Assembly (NCBI GenBank): GCA_910574455.1 | Contig: CAJSYZ010000007.1 | Coordinates: forward strand, 4,893,974 to 4,957,973 | DNA length: 64,000 nt | Source: Trichaptum fuscoviolaceum | Taxonomy: Eukaryota; Basidiomycota; Agaricomycetes; Hymenochaetales; Trichaptaceae | Direction: 5' to 3' | Part shown: in pieces, positions 9,188 to 21,339 of the stretch | Layout of the letters: every line of letters begins with the position of its first letter | Numbering within the stretch: position 1 is the first letter of the stretch | Notes under the pieces: model-generated | Seen by the model: the letters and a program-made list of their open reading frames with translations, nothing else | What the model was told of the DNA's origin: nothing | The model's database searches: none | Translations under genes and position numbers: made by a program

Positions 9188-11825
9188 TTTATTACTTCAA
9201 GTGCAGCAAATGCTGATTGAAGCATTAATTAGAAAACCAGCCTTGCTGCCCCTCTAATACATGAAATGTAGACCTAGCCTGCAAACTGTATTGGGAATAT
9301 ACTACTGGATAATTAAATAATGCAGCTGCATACCCACCGCTTTTTTGAGTTAATTATAGCATTCAGGCACTACTGATTGACAGCATGCTGTAATGCATCA
9401 GAAAATCATAATTTCTGCCCATTTTGGGATATGAGGCATGCCAGGGTCCAGGACCCTGAGGTCTAGATCACTTGGTGCCTGTTGCCGCTTTGGGGGTGTG
9501 AGAATAAATTCAAATTAACCTTTGCAGGCCCTACAGGCCTTTAAAAATAGCGCAAAAATAGCCAATAAATCAGAGAATAATCCTGGGTACTGCCGCTTTG
9601 CCCTAGCGTGGGAATTACGCTTCCGGACGACCATATTAGGGTGCCATTATGCTCTGGGCCCTCCTGGGCCCTTCCTAAAGCGGTTAAAATCATTATAAAA
9701 TAGATAAATATATTCATTTGCACCTGCATATATGCAGGCTTCCCCTGGGCTTACCAGCAGCCAATAAAATACACTAAAATCAGAATATATTTGTAAAAGC
9801 ATATTCAAGATGATCTGGATGGCTAGATATGGTAATACCAGCTGGAAACATATGTAGAACATCAAAACATGTTCTATTTTTACTGCTACACATATGGGGC
9901 TCATTGAACCACATTGGGATACCTCCGGGATGCAAATTTTGATGGGATTCTAATGGGACGTACTAGAGGAGCTGAAACGGGCTTCGACGGCGCCAAAATA
10001 TGCATTTCATGTATTGTTACAAATTATTCTTTTATTTAAATGTTTTTTTTTGTTACGGCACTTCTACTGCACGTAAAGGCATGTACAAATAGTCGAAATG
10101 GTACTAAATGACGAGGAGAACAATAATCTGAGCTTAGAATAGCTACGTAAGGGCTATATATAGCTCTAACACACTAACTATTCTCGGAGTGCATGCAATT
10201 ATTGTTAGTCTCTCATATTCATGTATATACACTGTGTCTATGTTCTGATAGCTTTAATTAGCTCTCTATATATATCTCTCATGCTGTACGAGGTTTCGGC
10301 GGCAATCGGAGCTCATTTCAAATTGATATAAGGCATACAAGTTTGGGAAAGATGGGTCAATTTTAATTTATTGAGGCGGTTATGGGTCAGGCACATAGTG
10401 CCAGACATTCACTATGAGTATCCTAAACATAATCCAAATGCATGCTCGAGATGCAGGTGGAAACTGTAAGTTATACGTGTTTCTGACATAACATGTACAT
10501 TCTGATATCACACATAGCATCTCATCCTACAATGTTGCATATAACTTACAGTTTCCACCTGCATCTCGAGCATGCATTTGGATTATGTTTAGGATACTCA
10601 TAGTGAATGTCTGGCACTATGTGCCTGACCCATAACCGCCTCAATAAATTAAAATTGACCCATCTTTCCCAAACTTGTATGCCTTATATCAATTTGAAAT
10701 GAGCTCCGATTGCCGCGAAACCTCGTACAGCATGAGAGATATATATAGAGAGCTAATTAAAGCTATCAGAACATAGACACAGTGTATATACATGAATATG
10801 AGAGACTAACAATAATTGCATGCACTCCGAGAATAGTTAGTGTGTTAGAGCTATATATAGCCCTTACGTAGCTATTCTAAGCTCAGATTATTGTTCTCCT
10901 CGTCATTTAGTACCATTTCGACTATTTGTACATGCCTTTACGTGCAGTAGAAGTGCCGTAACAAAAAAAAACATTTAAATAAAAGAATAATTTGTAACAA
11001 TACATGAAATGCATATTTTGGCGCCGTCGAAGCCCGTTTCAGCTCCTCTAGTACGTCCCATTAGAATCCCATCAAAATTTGCATCCCGGAGGTATCCCAA
11101 TGTGGTTCAATGAGCCCCATATGTGTAGCAGTAAAAATAGAACATGTTTTGATGTTCTACATATGTTTCCAGCTGGTATTACCATATCTAGCCATCCAGA
11201 TCATCTTGAATATGCTTTTACAAATATATTCTGATTTTAGTGTATTTTATTGGCTGCTGGTAAGCCCAGGGGAAGCCTGCATATATGCAGGTGCAAATGA
11301 ATATATTTATCTATTTTATAATGATTTTAACCGCTTTAGGAAGGGCCCAGGAGGGCCCAGAGCATAATGGCACCCTAATATGGTCGTCCGGAAGCGTAAT
11401 TCCCACGCTAGGGCAAAGCGGCAGTACCCAGGATTATTCTCTGATTTATTGGCTATTTTTGCGCTTTTTTAAAGGCCTGTAGGGCCTGCAAAGGTTAATT
11501 TGAATTTATTCTCACACCCCCAAAGCGGCAACAGGCACCAAGTGATCTAGACCTCAGGGTCCTGGACCCTGGCATGCCTCATATCCCAAAATGGGCAGAA
11601 ATTATGATTTTCTGATGCATTACAGCATGCTGTCAATCAGTAGTGCCTGAATGCTATAATTAACTCAAAAAAGCGGTGGGTATGCAGCTGCATTATTTAA
11701 TTATCCAGTAGTATATTCCCAATACAGTTTGCAGGCTAGGTCTACATTTCATGTATTAGAGGGGCAGCAAGGCTGGTTTTCTAATTAATGCTTCAATCAG
11801 TATTTGCTGCACTTGAAGTAATAAA
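9188..11825. repeat. Giant near-perfect palindrome (arms about 1.29 kb, 64-bp loop)
   Basis: The left arm 9188-10475 is the reverse complement of the right arm 10540-11825, with only scattered 1-2 bp differences (for example near 9204, 9543 and 10303). The loop is 10476-10539. An 85-codon frame occurs in mirrored copies at 9647-9904 (-) and 11110-11367 (+). It has no recognisable domain and is probably a by-product. I see no transposase and no clear target-site duplication. At the left edge a diverged 25-35 bp extension of the symmetry reaches the protease stop codon. A transcript through it would form a hairpin of about 1.3 kb. Confidence 0.95.
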
Positions 11826-11832
11826 AACTTAG

Positions 11833-12171
11833 CAGCAAAGCTGCACTTCATTCAATGATACCCTCAATATCAATCAGCCATGGCTGTCGGTTCATTCAAT
11901 CAAGGTAGCTTATACATCCAGCAAATACTGCATTTCATTCATTCAAGTAGCTGGCAGGACTGTTCATTTCGGATTCGAATCACAAGAGGATGATGCAGTG
12001 ATGTCGGAACTTGCGGAATATCATCCACAGATTAAGGTAACTAGGGCTAACAAGGGCTCGAGTACATGGAAAGCGTGGTTTAATGAGGAGCACCACAAGG
12101 TTGAGCGGGAACGAGCAGCATTGGGACCTTTTAATTCACTTAGACCGCAGACTCGGAGTCAGACGAAGTAG
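11833..12171 (+). pseudogene. C-terminal fragment of an unrecognised protein
   Basis: An open frame of 112 codons begins right after the palindrome and ends at TAG 12169-12171. The stretch from about 11941 looks protein-like (VAGRTVHFGFESQEDDAV, then MSELAEYHPQIKVTRANKG and a charged tail with WKAWFNEEHH). The only internal ATG is at 12001, which would give 56 residues. The missing start and the abrupt junction with the palindrome suggest a truncated gene. I do not recognise the family. Confidence 0.4.
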
Positions 12172-12718
12172 CCTGAGGACTCAGGCTTGTACTCAAACTA
12201 TTTCTAACTGTTTTCTTTTCGTAGCATTACCTCATACCAGTGCATACCACTAGTATTCAAGTTGTGTCTTTGTATGTTTGTCTCCTGTTCTGTGTTCGTC
12301 GACCTTATACTTGTGTTTTCTGTGCATCGGTATTCAAGTTGTTGTATTCTGTATGTAAATAAAAAACGATATGAATTGTTTACTAACTATTCCGAGTCGG
12401 ACTTGGACTCACTGGCACCAGTGATGCTCTAATTACTGCCCGATAAATTCACGACTGGCTCGAATCCGGGTCTACCAACCTGAAGACCGAACATTGTTAC
12501 GGGTCATTGTTCGGCAACTTGAACTTTTGAGCTGAACTTGAAGTCCCACGACTCGGACTCGGTCTCAGGCTCTGACTCGGAAGTTCTTCCGACTCGGAGG
12601 TCAGCTTGAAGTCGGAAACTACTAGTACTAGTAAACTAAGCCTGAGGGGCGAAGGTCGGTCCAGCTACTACTACAACTGCTCTGCTCGACAACTATTAGG
12701 TATAATAATTTTAATGGA
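12172..12718. other. Intergenic, rich in gactcgg-type repeats
   Basis: No gene seen. The segment 12390-12610 has many short imperfect copies of actcggactcgg/gacttcgg, a low-complexity pattern. Confidence 0.5.
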
Positions 12719-12937
12719 ATGACCGGTTGTTATTCTCGGGACGTTCTAGGTCAGAGGGAACTGGACGGCTTGACTTATGCTATTGCCTTCTGGCAGACGA
12801 CGGAGGAGCTGGATCAAATGGGCTTTGCGACCAACCTTGATTCAAAGACAGACACGCAACTTGGTAGTATTGTTTTCCCGACTCCGAGTCAGCAAGAGCC
12901 CGATGTGGACATCGCCGCTCGCCTTTTCCCAGACTGA
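12719..12937 (+). pseudogene. C-terminal fragment of a second protease-like gene
   Basis: The frame contains LDGLTYAIAFWQTTEEL followed by a degraded tail. This parallels the end of the protease-like gene at 8.3-9.2 kb, where HDGFTYGVPIWQQLSEM occupies the same place before the C-terminus. The catalytic part is absent. I read it as a paralogous remnant left on the far side of the palindrome. Confidence 0.45.
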
Positions 12938-13524
12938 GCCCCTTCCTCAACTCCCCCACCATGCGCACAAACTCTCTCATCTCATCCTCTTGCACTACCT
13001 TGAGGCTTGTCATTTTCTTCAACCTTGGCGCTGTCTCCTTCACATATGACATCTTCCATGCGCTGCTCTCCTGCACTTTGTACTAAATTATGTCGTAACA
13101 GATCTGGGCGGAATGGGAGACAGAGGTCTGCACGAGCATGGCACAGGAGTTCAAGGCTGGTGAGTTTATTCTCCTTCTCAATCCTTTTACTTCACGTTAT
13201 TTACATACCATTTGATACAGAATCCTAGCTCACACCGTTTACAGCGCACGCAAGATGGTGCAATTCTGGAACACCGCCAGACAGCACCACCACCATTGCC
13301 ATCGCACTCCTGCTACTAGTAGTACCCAGCATCGACATGATGACTTCCCACGTGGGGTCTGACACTGGCATCACAGGCCCTCCGTCGTCCGCTACCACCA
13401 CTGACAGCCATGGTCAGGTTGGAAACTAGAGACTTCCGGAGACACTTTCATTGTTGTGGGGACTGGTAAGTAGCCCTAGTAGTTATCCGCTATTGCAACA
13501 ATAGCTCATGACCCGATGAACACA

Positions 13525-14640
13525 ACTACATGACTGGCTGATGCTATGGTTGTTGAAGCGCTTAGAATGCCAGCACACTTACGAGTTCGAGACGACAGCG
13601 CGCACCATCTTGCCGGGCAAGTCTTCTTTCAGAGACAAGTCATTCGGAGATGAGGAGCTCAAAGGCTTCCAGTTTGCCTCACCAGACGACCATCAAATTC
13701 ATATCTATTTCGCTGATTCCATGGCTCATGGCGGGGATTTAAGAGATGCTCCTTGCCGACACAAGGGACTTCTTGCAATCAGAGAAGGTATGTACATAAA
13801 GTGCCACACATCGACTGAAAGTTTAACCTCTCTTTCTGAATCAGTGGTGCGCTGACCGTGGTAACCGCTCTCGTCGCGACAATTTCCTCTATCGTGTCCC
13901 TGGCTTGGGCAGATCATTGTTGATCCATGCCCTTGCTGGCGCGCTCATGCTCGACATTCTCGCCATCTCACGTTCCGCCTTTTGGATGAACGATGTGGCG
14001 TTGTCGTCGCTTATGGGCCGTGTGCCTGCCCCGTGTATTGTCCTTCTCGAGGACCTTGATGCTGCATTCACTCGCTCAACTTCGCGCGACGGGTCCTCAA
14101 CCTGTGTTCCTGGTGGTAAGAAGAAGAGCTCTTTGTTGTCCGACAACAAGGATAAGATGACGATGATGACGACAATGAAGAAATTGGCAAGAAGAAGAAA
14201 AGCAAGAAATATGACACTCTATCCGACGTGAACACGCTCTCTCTTTCTGGCCTTCTTAATGCACTTGATGGTGTCGCCGCTGCTGTTGGCCGCTTCCTCT
14301 TCTCGTCGCAGCGACGAACCATCTTGAGCGTTTCGACCCCGCGCTCTCGCGCCCCGGTGGCATGGATGTTTGGATCGAGTTCAAAAGCGCAAGCCCTAGG
14401 CAGGCTCAAGCGCTCTTCTGCGACTTCTTCCTGTACGCGGACGTCAAGAAGCCCGAGATCACCAAACGCGAAGGCGAGCTCGATGGGATCAGCCTCCCCA
14501 CCCCACCCCATCCTCTGGATCGATTTCGGAAATTCCGGTGTCGGTATTTGCGTCCGATGCCTCGAGTACCGCAACCTTGAGCTCGAGCTCATTGATGAGA
14601 GGTGCGTCAAACAGTCTACCTGACGTTGGCAAAGCAGCTC
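13525..14640 (+). pseudogene. BCS1-like AAA ATPase pseudogene
   Basis: BCS1-family proteins are mitochondrial inner-membrane AAA ATPases; basidiomycetes carry many paralogues. The N-terminal BCS1 region is visible (DWLMLWLLKRLECQHTYEFE). The AAA core has Walker B IVLLEDLDAAF and the following NTLSLSGLLNALDGVAAA. The Walker A region reads YRVPGLGRSLLIHALAG, so the GKT lysine has become Arg. The frame shifts after about 14200 and again around 14310-14350, where HLERFDPALSRPGGMDVWIEF continues in another frame. In-frame stops and shifts make this a pseudogene. Confidence 0.75.
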
Positions 14641-15489
14641 ACGACGCAAATTGCGAATTCATCAAACGGGAAAAAGTATTACTTCATCTTAGATATCGTT
14701 CAAGTAGTCATGTCCTATTCCTCGACAAACACCTCTGTGCCACCACCATTGCCGCCGAAACGGAGATCGCTCGGTTTCAATATGCAGAATAAGTCGATTA
14801 TCGGCCGACAGCGCAATCCCCCCAGCTCTAAGGTCAAGAAACGTGCCTTCATTCAATCTACTTCTTTCAAAGCGGATTGGGGTGCATTGATCCCATTTCC
14901 CATATCGGCATGGTTCCGGTTTCGAGTTGTGTCCAGGGATGACTGATTGTATGACGGCTTACTCGTGGCTTTGCCTTCTAGAGCTGATGGAACAGCTTCT
15001 TGTGCAGTGGGCTATGTCTTCCTGACTTCTTCGGAGTTAACCTGACTCACTTTCTTGTTTGTTTGTGCATAAAATGAAAAGAAGCCTCATAATCGAGTCA
15101 TCTAGAAGAAATCCTTCTTATCTCCTGTCAGTTCAGCTTGAGGTTTATCCGAGCCATAGTACAATGCACTGATAGATTCCTCTCTTCTTTTCCCAGAAGA
15201 ATAAGGCATCAGAAAAATGCGTGCAAGAGCTTTGTATAAATGTGAACTCGGAGTGGGTGTCGCCCCTCCCCGCCACCCACCCACCCACTCAACCCTTCGC
15301 CATGAACTTTTATCACATTCTGTTGGGGCTACACATGCTCCTATTGATTGACCATGCTGTGCTTCGAGTACGCATCGCGCGAAGACTTCCTTGGACACAA
15401 AGGAGGATATCTAGGATGCAAAAATTCGTGCTTACTTTCTATTTCCTCTCAAAATCACTGCACTGACTTTTTGCCAGCTTCACAAACAG
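14641..15489. other. Intergenic
   Basis: I see no supported gene here. A short plus frame from 15302 (MNFYHILLGLHMLLL) lies just upstream of the exonuclease and could be an upstream exon or leader, but I found no convincing join. Confidence 0.4.
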
Positions 15490-16347
15490 ATGCAACATCT
15501 CCTCGACTACCTGGGGGTTCCGCCAACGCCTCTTCTTCAACTTCGCAGTTATACACTCGGACCTCTTGTTCCTGAAGTATGTCTGACCACCGCGACGATG
15601 GAGAATGCCGTAGACGTCATCTATGCTTCCTTGCCGGATGCCCCGGAACGACGCTTTGTTGCCCTCGACATTGAATGGGCGAGTAACTCACCAGAGCTAT
15701 ATCGCGTGGACCTCATCCAACTCGCGGTTCAGCAACATGTGTTCCTCCTCCGGACTCATCTACTTAATGAACTTCCCGCGAGATTGACACAATTATTAGG
15801 TGATGAAGCTGTATGGAAAGTGTCAGCAGGAATCGCTGGTATGAGAGTCCCATTTCTTCTCTCATTATTTGGCATAACTGAACTAATTGGCAGGTGATGC
15901 AACTCGCATCAGGAATAAATTTGGCGTTCCCGTAACCTCCTGTGTCGATTTGACAGATTGGGCGCGCTTCGTTTACCCCGATTTCTGGCCAAGAACGCTA
16001 ACTTGGCTCCAGCTGCTTCTGAACCCCCGTCTCTGGTTCAAGTTTCCGCAACCGTTTATAAAGCTGGAGGAGATGGCAGGCAGACTCCTGCAGGCAAACA
16101 TTGAGAAGGATGCCACGGTCACGAGGAGCAATTGGGCCGAAGTTGAGCTGTCGGCTGCTCAAGTCCATTGTAAGTTATCCTTTTCAAGTTGTCACTCAGG
16201 CTGATCATCTTCTCACTTGCATCTGCTCTATTAGATGTGGCAATCGACGCGCACAGCACGTTTGCTGTTGCTTCCGTCTTGAATCAAGATGCCTTGGCCT
16301 TACCGGATGCAGAAATCCATCACTTCCCAATGCTCGATATTGAGTAG
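15490..16347 (+). CDS. 3'-5' exonuclease domain protein (WRN/RNase D type, DEDDy), 245 aa
   Basis: Exons 15490-15838, 15894-16169 and 16235-16347 join in frame across two GT-AG introns. The product has the three exonuclease motifs of the DnaQ-like DEDDy superfamily: Exo I FVALDIEW (D60, E62), Exo II KVSAGIAGDATRIRN (D118), and Exo III YVAIDAHSTFAV (Y209, D213). The preceding TRSNWAEVELSAAQVHY matches the WRN-exo/RNase D arrangement. Such enzymes remove nucleotides from the 3' ends of DNA or RNA with two metal ions. No helicase or HRDC domain is attached, so it is a stand-alone exonuclease. The start is uncertain; MENAVDVIYAS at residue 37 is an alternative, and an upstream exon is possible. 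Confidence 0.8.
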
Positions 16348-17800
16348 GCTGAGGCCCGTTTGAATAGTGCTAACGGTGTTATCTTGTTGAGTAAATTGTT
16401 GAGTGCATGCTCTTGTCTTCAAAAGTTGCCAGGAGCATCGTGATTGTATCTATTATTGAATTGCTTCTCGTTGAATGATCATTGTAGACTGAGGTTGTCA
16501 ATGGTGTTTGCTGTCGCTTTCAAGATGTCATGAAGATGAAGGTAGCTTGAAATCTCAAAACAGAGGTTCAAGTTCACTTGAGTACAGTAGTGGTAGTAGT
16601 AGTAAATCTCACTTGAGTCTGACTTGCCACCTGATGTACAGCTTCCCTCCTTACGCACTGATTTTGTCCTGAAACGCCGTTTTAAGGCCATCAGGCAGCC
16701 AGGCAACACTTCAGGCAGGCATGACAATGCTTCAACCCATTTAAGGAAGCTCCAGGACGCGCCAGCCGCCGTTAGCAATCTCTGATGTATTACACTTGAG
16801 CACTGAAATCCTGACTTGCATTCTGATGCACTGAGAGACGGCTTGCATCCTGAAACACTCCTTATTTCAGTGAGATAAGGCAATCAGTGTATTTTCAGAC
16901 GAAGTAGCGACCCTTCAGACAGGTGCCAGCCAAATCAGGACGCGTCAGGACGCGTCAGTCGCCGTAAGCAAAAGGAAGTTTCCCTGATGTAGAGCATATT
17001 CAGTGCATGTGTAATTTGAGTTTCACATAGGATTTCACATAGAGTTACACATAGTTGCACTAAATAGGAAGCTCGGACTTCAAACGCGGCTTGACGCGGC
17101 ATCTGAACCCTTAGTCCAAATTAAGTGATGCATTGCTCACATAGCGGGTCCGTGACATTGCAGCAAGAATAGTACATGTCTCAGATTAAAACCAGCTTAG
17201 TTTTTTTGGTCTTAGAAAGTAGTCTGTGCGTTCTAGACCTCCTATGAAGGGCCAATATAAGCAGAAAAACCTCATGGCCTGCAAAGAATAAAATAATGTG
17301 TGCTCATTAACAAGTGGAAGCATCGTGGGAACAACAAGCTCAGGTAACATGACGAGCCGGAAAAGTGTTGCGACACGGGTGCATAAATTTAGCGCCACCT
17401 CGGCATTTTCACCGGATCAAAGACTTTTGATGTGAAATCTCATGTGTAACTTCATGTGTAACTTGCCGAATATGCTCTACTGGCAGTCTGTCGAAGAGAA
17501 ATTGATGATAAATAAAGAAAGAGGTTGGAAAAATAAACTCCGTGACTTATAGTGAACCGGAAGGAGGAGGCGTTCTCAAGTTGAACGTGAGAAAATGCAT
17601 GTATGACTTGAAGAGTGTGGGAACTGAATACTACTTCAAGTTACCGGCAGCCTGAGTGAAAGATTGAAGTTGTAATACGGCCATTCAAATAAGGCTGGCG
17701 CTAATTCTTTGCGCTAAACGCTCATCACAGTCAACAGCTGCTGCAGCGACCTCGACAGTAAGGAAGAGTTGGTGGCCTCCTTTGCATACGGAACCCGAAG
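16348..17800. other. Intergenic region containing a MITE-like repeat
   Basis: No gene is supported. It holds the inverted-repeat element 16989-17480 and, just left of it, duplicated short motifs (caggacgcgtcaggacgcgt near 16938; a related caggacgcgccagccgcc near 16753). Confidence 0.5.
16989..17480. repeat. MITE-like element with imperfect terminal inverted repeats
   Basis: The ends are gtagagcatattc (16989-17001) and its exact reverse complement gaatatgctctac (17468-17480). Inside the ends, both flanks carry matching inverted blocks (atgtgtaa, gatttcacat, agttacacat), giving about 75 bp of imperfect inverted repeat. There is no coding capacity, and I could not define a target-site duplication. 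Confidence 0.5.
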
Positions 17801-20029
17801 ATGCAAGGCTATCCAGGAATGAACATGAACATGAACCGAGCAGGACTCGGTATGCGACCACCTATACCGTCTTACGGTCAAGGACCTTCGATGATGGCTC
17901 TCGCACAGGGTCGACAACAGCAGCAAGCACCTCATATGGGGCCACCGAGAGGTGCTGCAGAAAACTCGGAGGGGACAACCATATTCATCGGTTCGATTGC
18001 GGGAGGCATAACGGACGATTTCATGAAGCAGCTGCTATCCGTGAGCCCCTTTGCTTTGTTTAGTCGATCATACCATGCTGAACCATAGCAAACAAAGACT
18101 TGTGGGCATTTGACTGCCTTTAAGCGCTTGATTACACCCGCTGGTAAGCCACAGGGCTTTGGATTTGCAACGTTTGAAGGGCCAGATGCGGCCGGAAGAG
18201 CAGTGAAATTGCTTGACCAGTTAGAACTTCCCGCCATGGAAGACGGATGTGTTGCTAAAAAGCTTGTGGTGGGTTACCCATCTCTACAATTATTTCTATA
18301 GGACTTTATTCACCGTTACTCGCAGGCAAGGGCTGATCAGCAGAACCAAAGGATTATAGACGCATACCACTCAACAATCATGAAGACAGATGTGCGTATA
18401 CATTCATTGATATCAATAATATCTCTCATATGGCTGTTCCCATTCTCACAGGCTGATGAACAAATTATTGCGAAAGCGAGAGCAGAGATTGATCAGATGG
18501 TTAAAAACATCAAGAAGCAGCATGATGAAGCAACCAGCAACGGTAATCTTGATTCCGACAAGTACGTTATTCCTCCGCATTTGCACGACTTACAAGAAGC
18601 GGACCTTCCGGAGACCCAACGTGGGTTAGTCATTTCGGAAATTGCTCTATTTCGCGAACGCTCCGCGAAGAGAGAACGCGAAAAGATGAAGGAGCTGCCT
18701 CCTGTAAACGTTACCCCAGCTGGTCCGAAACAGCGCGAATGGGGCAAACCACAACCACCAGACTCGAGGTCCCCTACTCAGCAAACTGCAGGGAAAGGGG
18801 CTCAGGGGTACGACAAGCCTGTCGGCTTTGTCAAGGAGAGCGAGAAAACAGGAAGGCCGCAAAAAACGGACAAGGAGTTGGAGGCTGACCGTGTGTCGGC
18901 GCGGCGGAAGGACGAGGAGAATTCATTCAGAGATGTGGGCTCTGTTTATCTATTTCATTTACGCTTTACTCATCTCCTGACAGCGTGAACGCCGGTATGA
19001 GCCTCGCGAACGGTCACGGTTATCAGCATTAGAGCGCTCCATTGCGCGACAACGAGCAATGAAAGAAGCTGAGGAGCGTGACCGGATTGAGATGAAATCT
19101 CGTCTTCATATCTGGGATGACGATGAAAGTGACGAGCTCTTCTACACTGACCGGTATGTGTAGATACTCCTAGTTCAGCTATCGTCACTCAATTTTGCTT
19201 TAGTGCTCGGTGGCGAGCTTCGCGTGCTCGGCGACTTGCACAAGAAGAGGCTGCTGATGAAGAGTCTCGGTTGTACGAAGAGAAAGAGGCTGAAAATCTA
19301 CGGCGCGAATCCGAGGCGTTCCTGGCTCGGCAAATGGATGAAATGCAGGCCCTCGCAGAAGAGCAGCGCAAAGCGGGCATGTTATTAGATGATGGTGCAC
19401 CAGTCAAGCTCAATGTCTCGTTACAAAATGCACACAAGCCTGAGAGAACGGAAGCTGCGGAACCGAAGGTCGCTGCGTTTGCTCAGGATGACGAGGAGGA
19501 AGGCTTCAAGAAGCGGAAGGCTCCGCTGGTCAAGCTGGACTTCAGCGTAGCAGAGGGCGAGAAAGCGAAGGAGCGCCTAGAAAAAATTCGGGAGTTAGTT
19601 CCAAAAGACAAAGACGTTCTGTTCAAGTCGAAGGTCCGCTGGGATGGTCTTACAGATGTAAGTCGTACTATCACGTTGTCTTTGTGACTGAAATCTGACC
19701 GTTAATTAGCAACTCATTGACCGCAAACTCGAGCCTCTAATTAAGCGCCTGATGACTACTTATCTTGGCGAGCTTGAGGACGACGACTTGATCTTATTTA
19801 GCGTTGAGCATCTCAAGGATCACAAAGGCCCGCATAAGCTCGTGGTGGGTCTAGAGCCGGTAAGTTCTGGCCTTTTGTCTTGTCAAAATTCGTTCACCAT
19901 TCTTGGGAAATGTAGGTCTTAGAAGAGGAAGCGGCTGAGCTGGTAATCGGAGTTTGGAGACAAGTCATCTTTGAAAGTATGGCCTACGGCGAAGGTCTAC
20001 ATACGGAGCGTATGTTGGTGGACAACTGA
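17801..20029 (+). CDS. RBM25-like RNA-binding splicing factor (RRM + PWI), 615 aa
   Basis: Eight exons close in frame: 17801-18040, 18098-18268, 18326-18391, 18452-18934, 18984-19153, 19204-19657, 19710-19859, 19916-20029. An N-terminal Gly/Met/Gln-rich stretch leads into an RRM (TTIFIGSIAGGITDDF, then GKPQGFGFATFEGP). A long charged Arg/Glu-rich region follows (RERRYEPRERSRLSALERS; LHIWDDDESDELFY). The C-terminus is a PWI-like helical domain (KVRWDGLTDQLIDRKLEP, ending at HTERMLVDN). This order is that of RBM25, a nuclear pre-mRNA splicing factor of the U1 snRNP-associated set. The exon 2 acceptor could lie 9 nt further upstream. Context gives no further hint. Confidence 0.85.
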
Positions 20030-20917
20030 TCGTTCTACGAAGTGGTGGACTGGGGTACCTTGGATGTAGGAAAGGTCCAGGTGCGTTCCACTTTGGAACT
20101 TGTTGAGTAATGATGATGGCAGGGCCTTTCTTGGGGGAAAAGATCGCAGTTATTGTGACTGTATTCATGGAGTTTTCGGACCTCGAAAAGAACCGAGTCG
20201 TGAGTTCATCCGATCTTGTGTGCGCATATCGAAGTGTAAATAATATTACTTCCCTTTTCCCATCTATTTCCTATCCGATTTTCGAGATTACTTGACGGGC
20301 GAAATCTGCGCCTAGTATGATGAACAGAAGGATTGTTGCACAGGTTGTTTGCTACGCTGCTGAGTCCCCATGTCTTCTCGTCCCTTTAACGCTTTAACCA
20401 GCAGTCTCAATACGAATACAGTCCTTTTATATCTCACTTTGAGTCAGTTCCATGCATGATGATCAGGCAGACTGTACTCCTCCAAGAATAAATACTCGTG
20501 AGTTGTTATAACTCAAACTGTCTTCTCGAACCTTGCGCTTTCCGTCCGCCGTGCAGGTGAGTGTAACTGTAAATAGCATCTATGCCGTCGAACCATGCTC
20601 GATGATCTTCAGCGCCTTCCTCGATGGCCTTTCATGCATAACCTAACGGATGCATTCATGTACGTCCTCAGAATCAACGATTTACTTGTATATCAGACTG
20701 AATGTCTTACACAAATGCAGTACATATAGCGTCTCCTTTGGCCTCAAGAACTCGATAGCATAGCTCCTACAAGGCCCCATCTGCGACGAACACCGAGCGC
20801 CGGAAGCGTCCGAGGAATCTTTAATCTGATGCAGTGTTCAATAAATGCTGTTCGATGTCATTTGACTTCACGTAGTCGAATGTTCCGGAACGCGAACGCT
20901 CGGGCCTCAGGCTCCTG
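20030..20917. other. Intergenic
   Basis: Nothing is supported here beyond the convergent 3' ends of the RBM25-like gene and the small minus-strand gene. Confidence 0.5.
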
Positions 20918-21339
20918 TTACCTAGCCAAATGAGGTGGCATGGACCAGCCGCCTCCATACTTCTTCTTGGTCTCCTTAAATCGTTTGTCTAACTCGCTTG
21001 TGCGTTCTGGCTTGCTGGGAATCTTTAAACGAAATGTTCATCGAGGTTACGAGGAGCGACTACATAAAGGCGGCACATACCTTCGCCTTTCCCTTGTCTA
21101 ACCTGTCTGCTTTCTCACGTCTGCGTGCAAGGGATGAGATGACGCGTTTCACTTTCTCCCAGAAAGTCTCGTGTCGCAGGAGAGGTGCGTCTGGGTCTGC
21201 CTCCGAATGTTGTCTGCTTGACGGGGCGGATGGCCTGTAAGGAGGAGACATAAGCGTTTATACATTTGCATCACAGAAAACGAAATGCGTACGATGTAGC
21301 TCTCAATTCTTCGATGCCAGTAGATGTTCTGGACGTCAT
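20918..21339 (-). CDS. Small spliced protein of unknown function (101 aa)
   Basis: Three minus-strand exons, 21293-21339, 21081-21234 and 20918-21022, join in frame with good splice sites (gtacgc...ttacag, gtatgt...ttaaag). The protein begins MTSRTSTGIEELRATSPSAP. It continues with an amphipathic basic helix (RHETFWEKVKRVISSLARRR) and ends KETKKKYGGGWSMPPHLAR. There is no signal peptide or membrane segment. I do not recognise a family; the exact phase closure and the protein-like composition support a real gene. The interrupted structure makes it easy to miss. Confidence 0.6.

Noticed and set aside
9647..11367. Mirrored 85-codon frames in the palindrome arms
   Set aside because: The identity follows from the palindrome itself, and the translation has no recognisable domain; coding is not supported.
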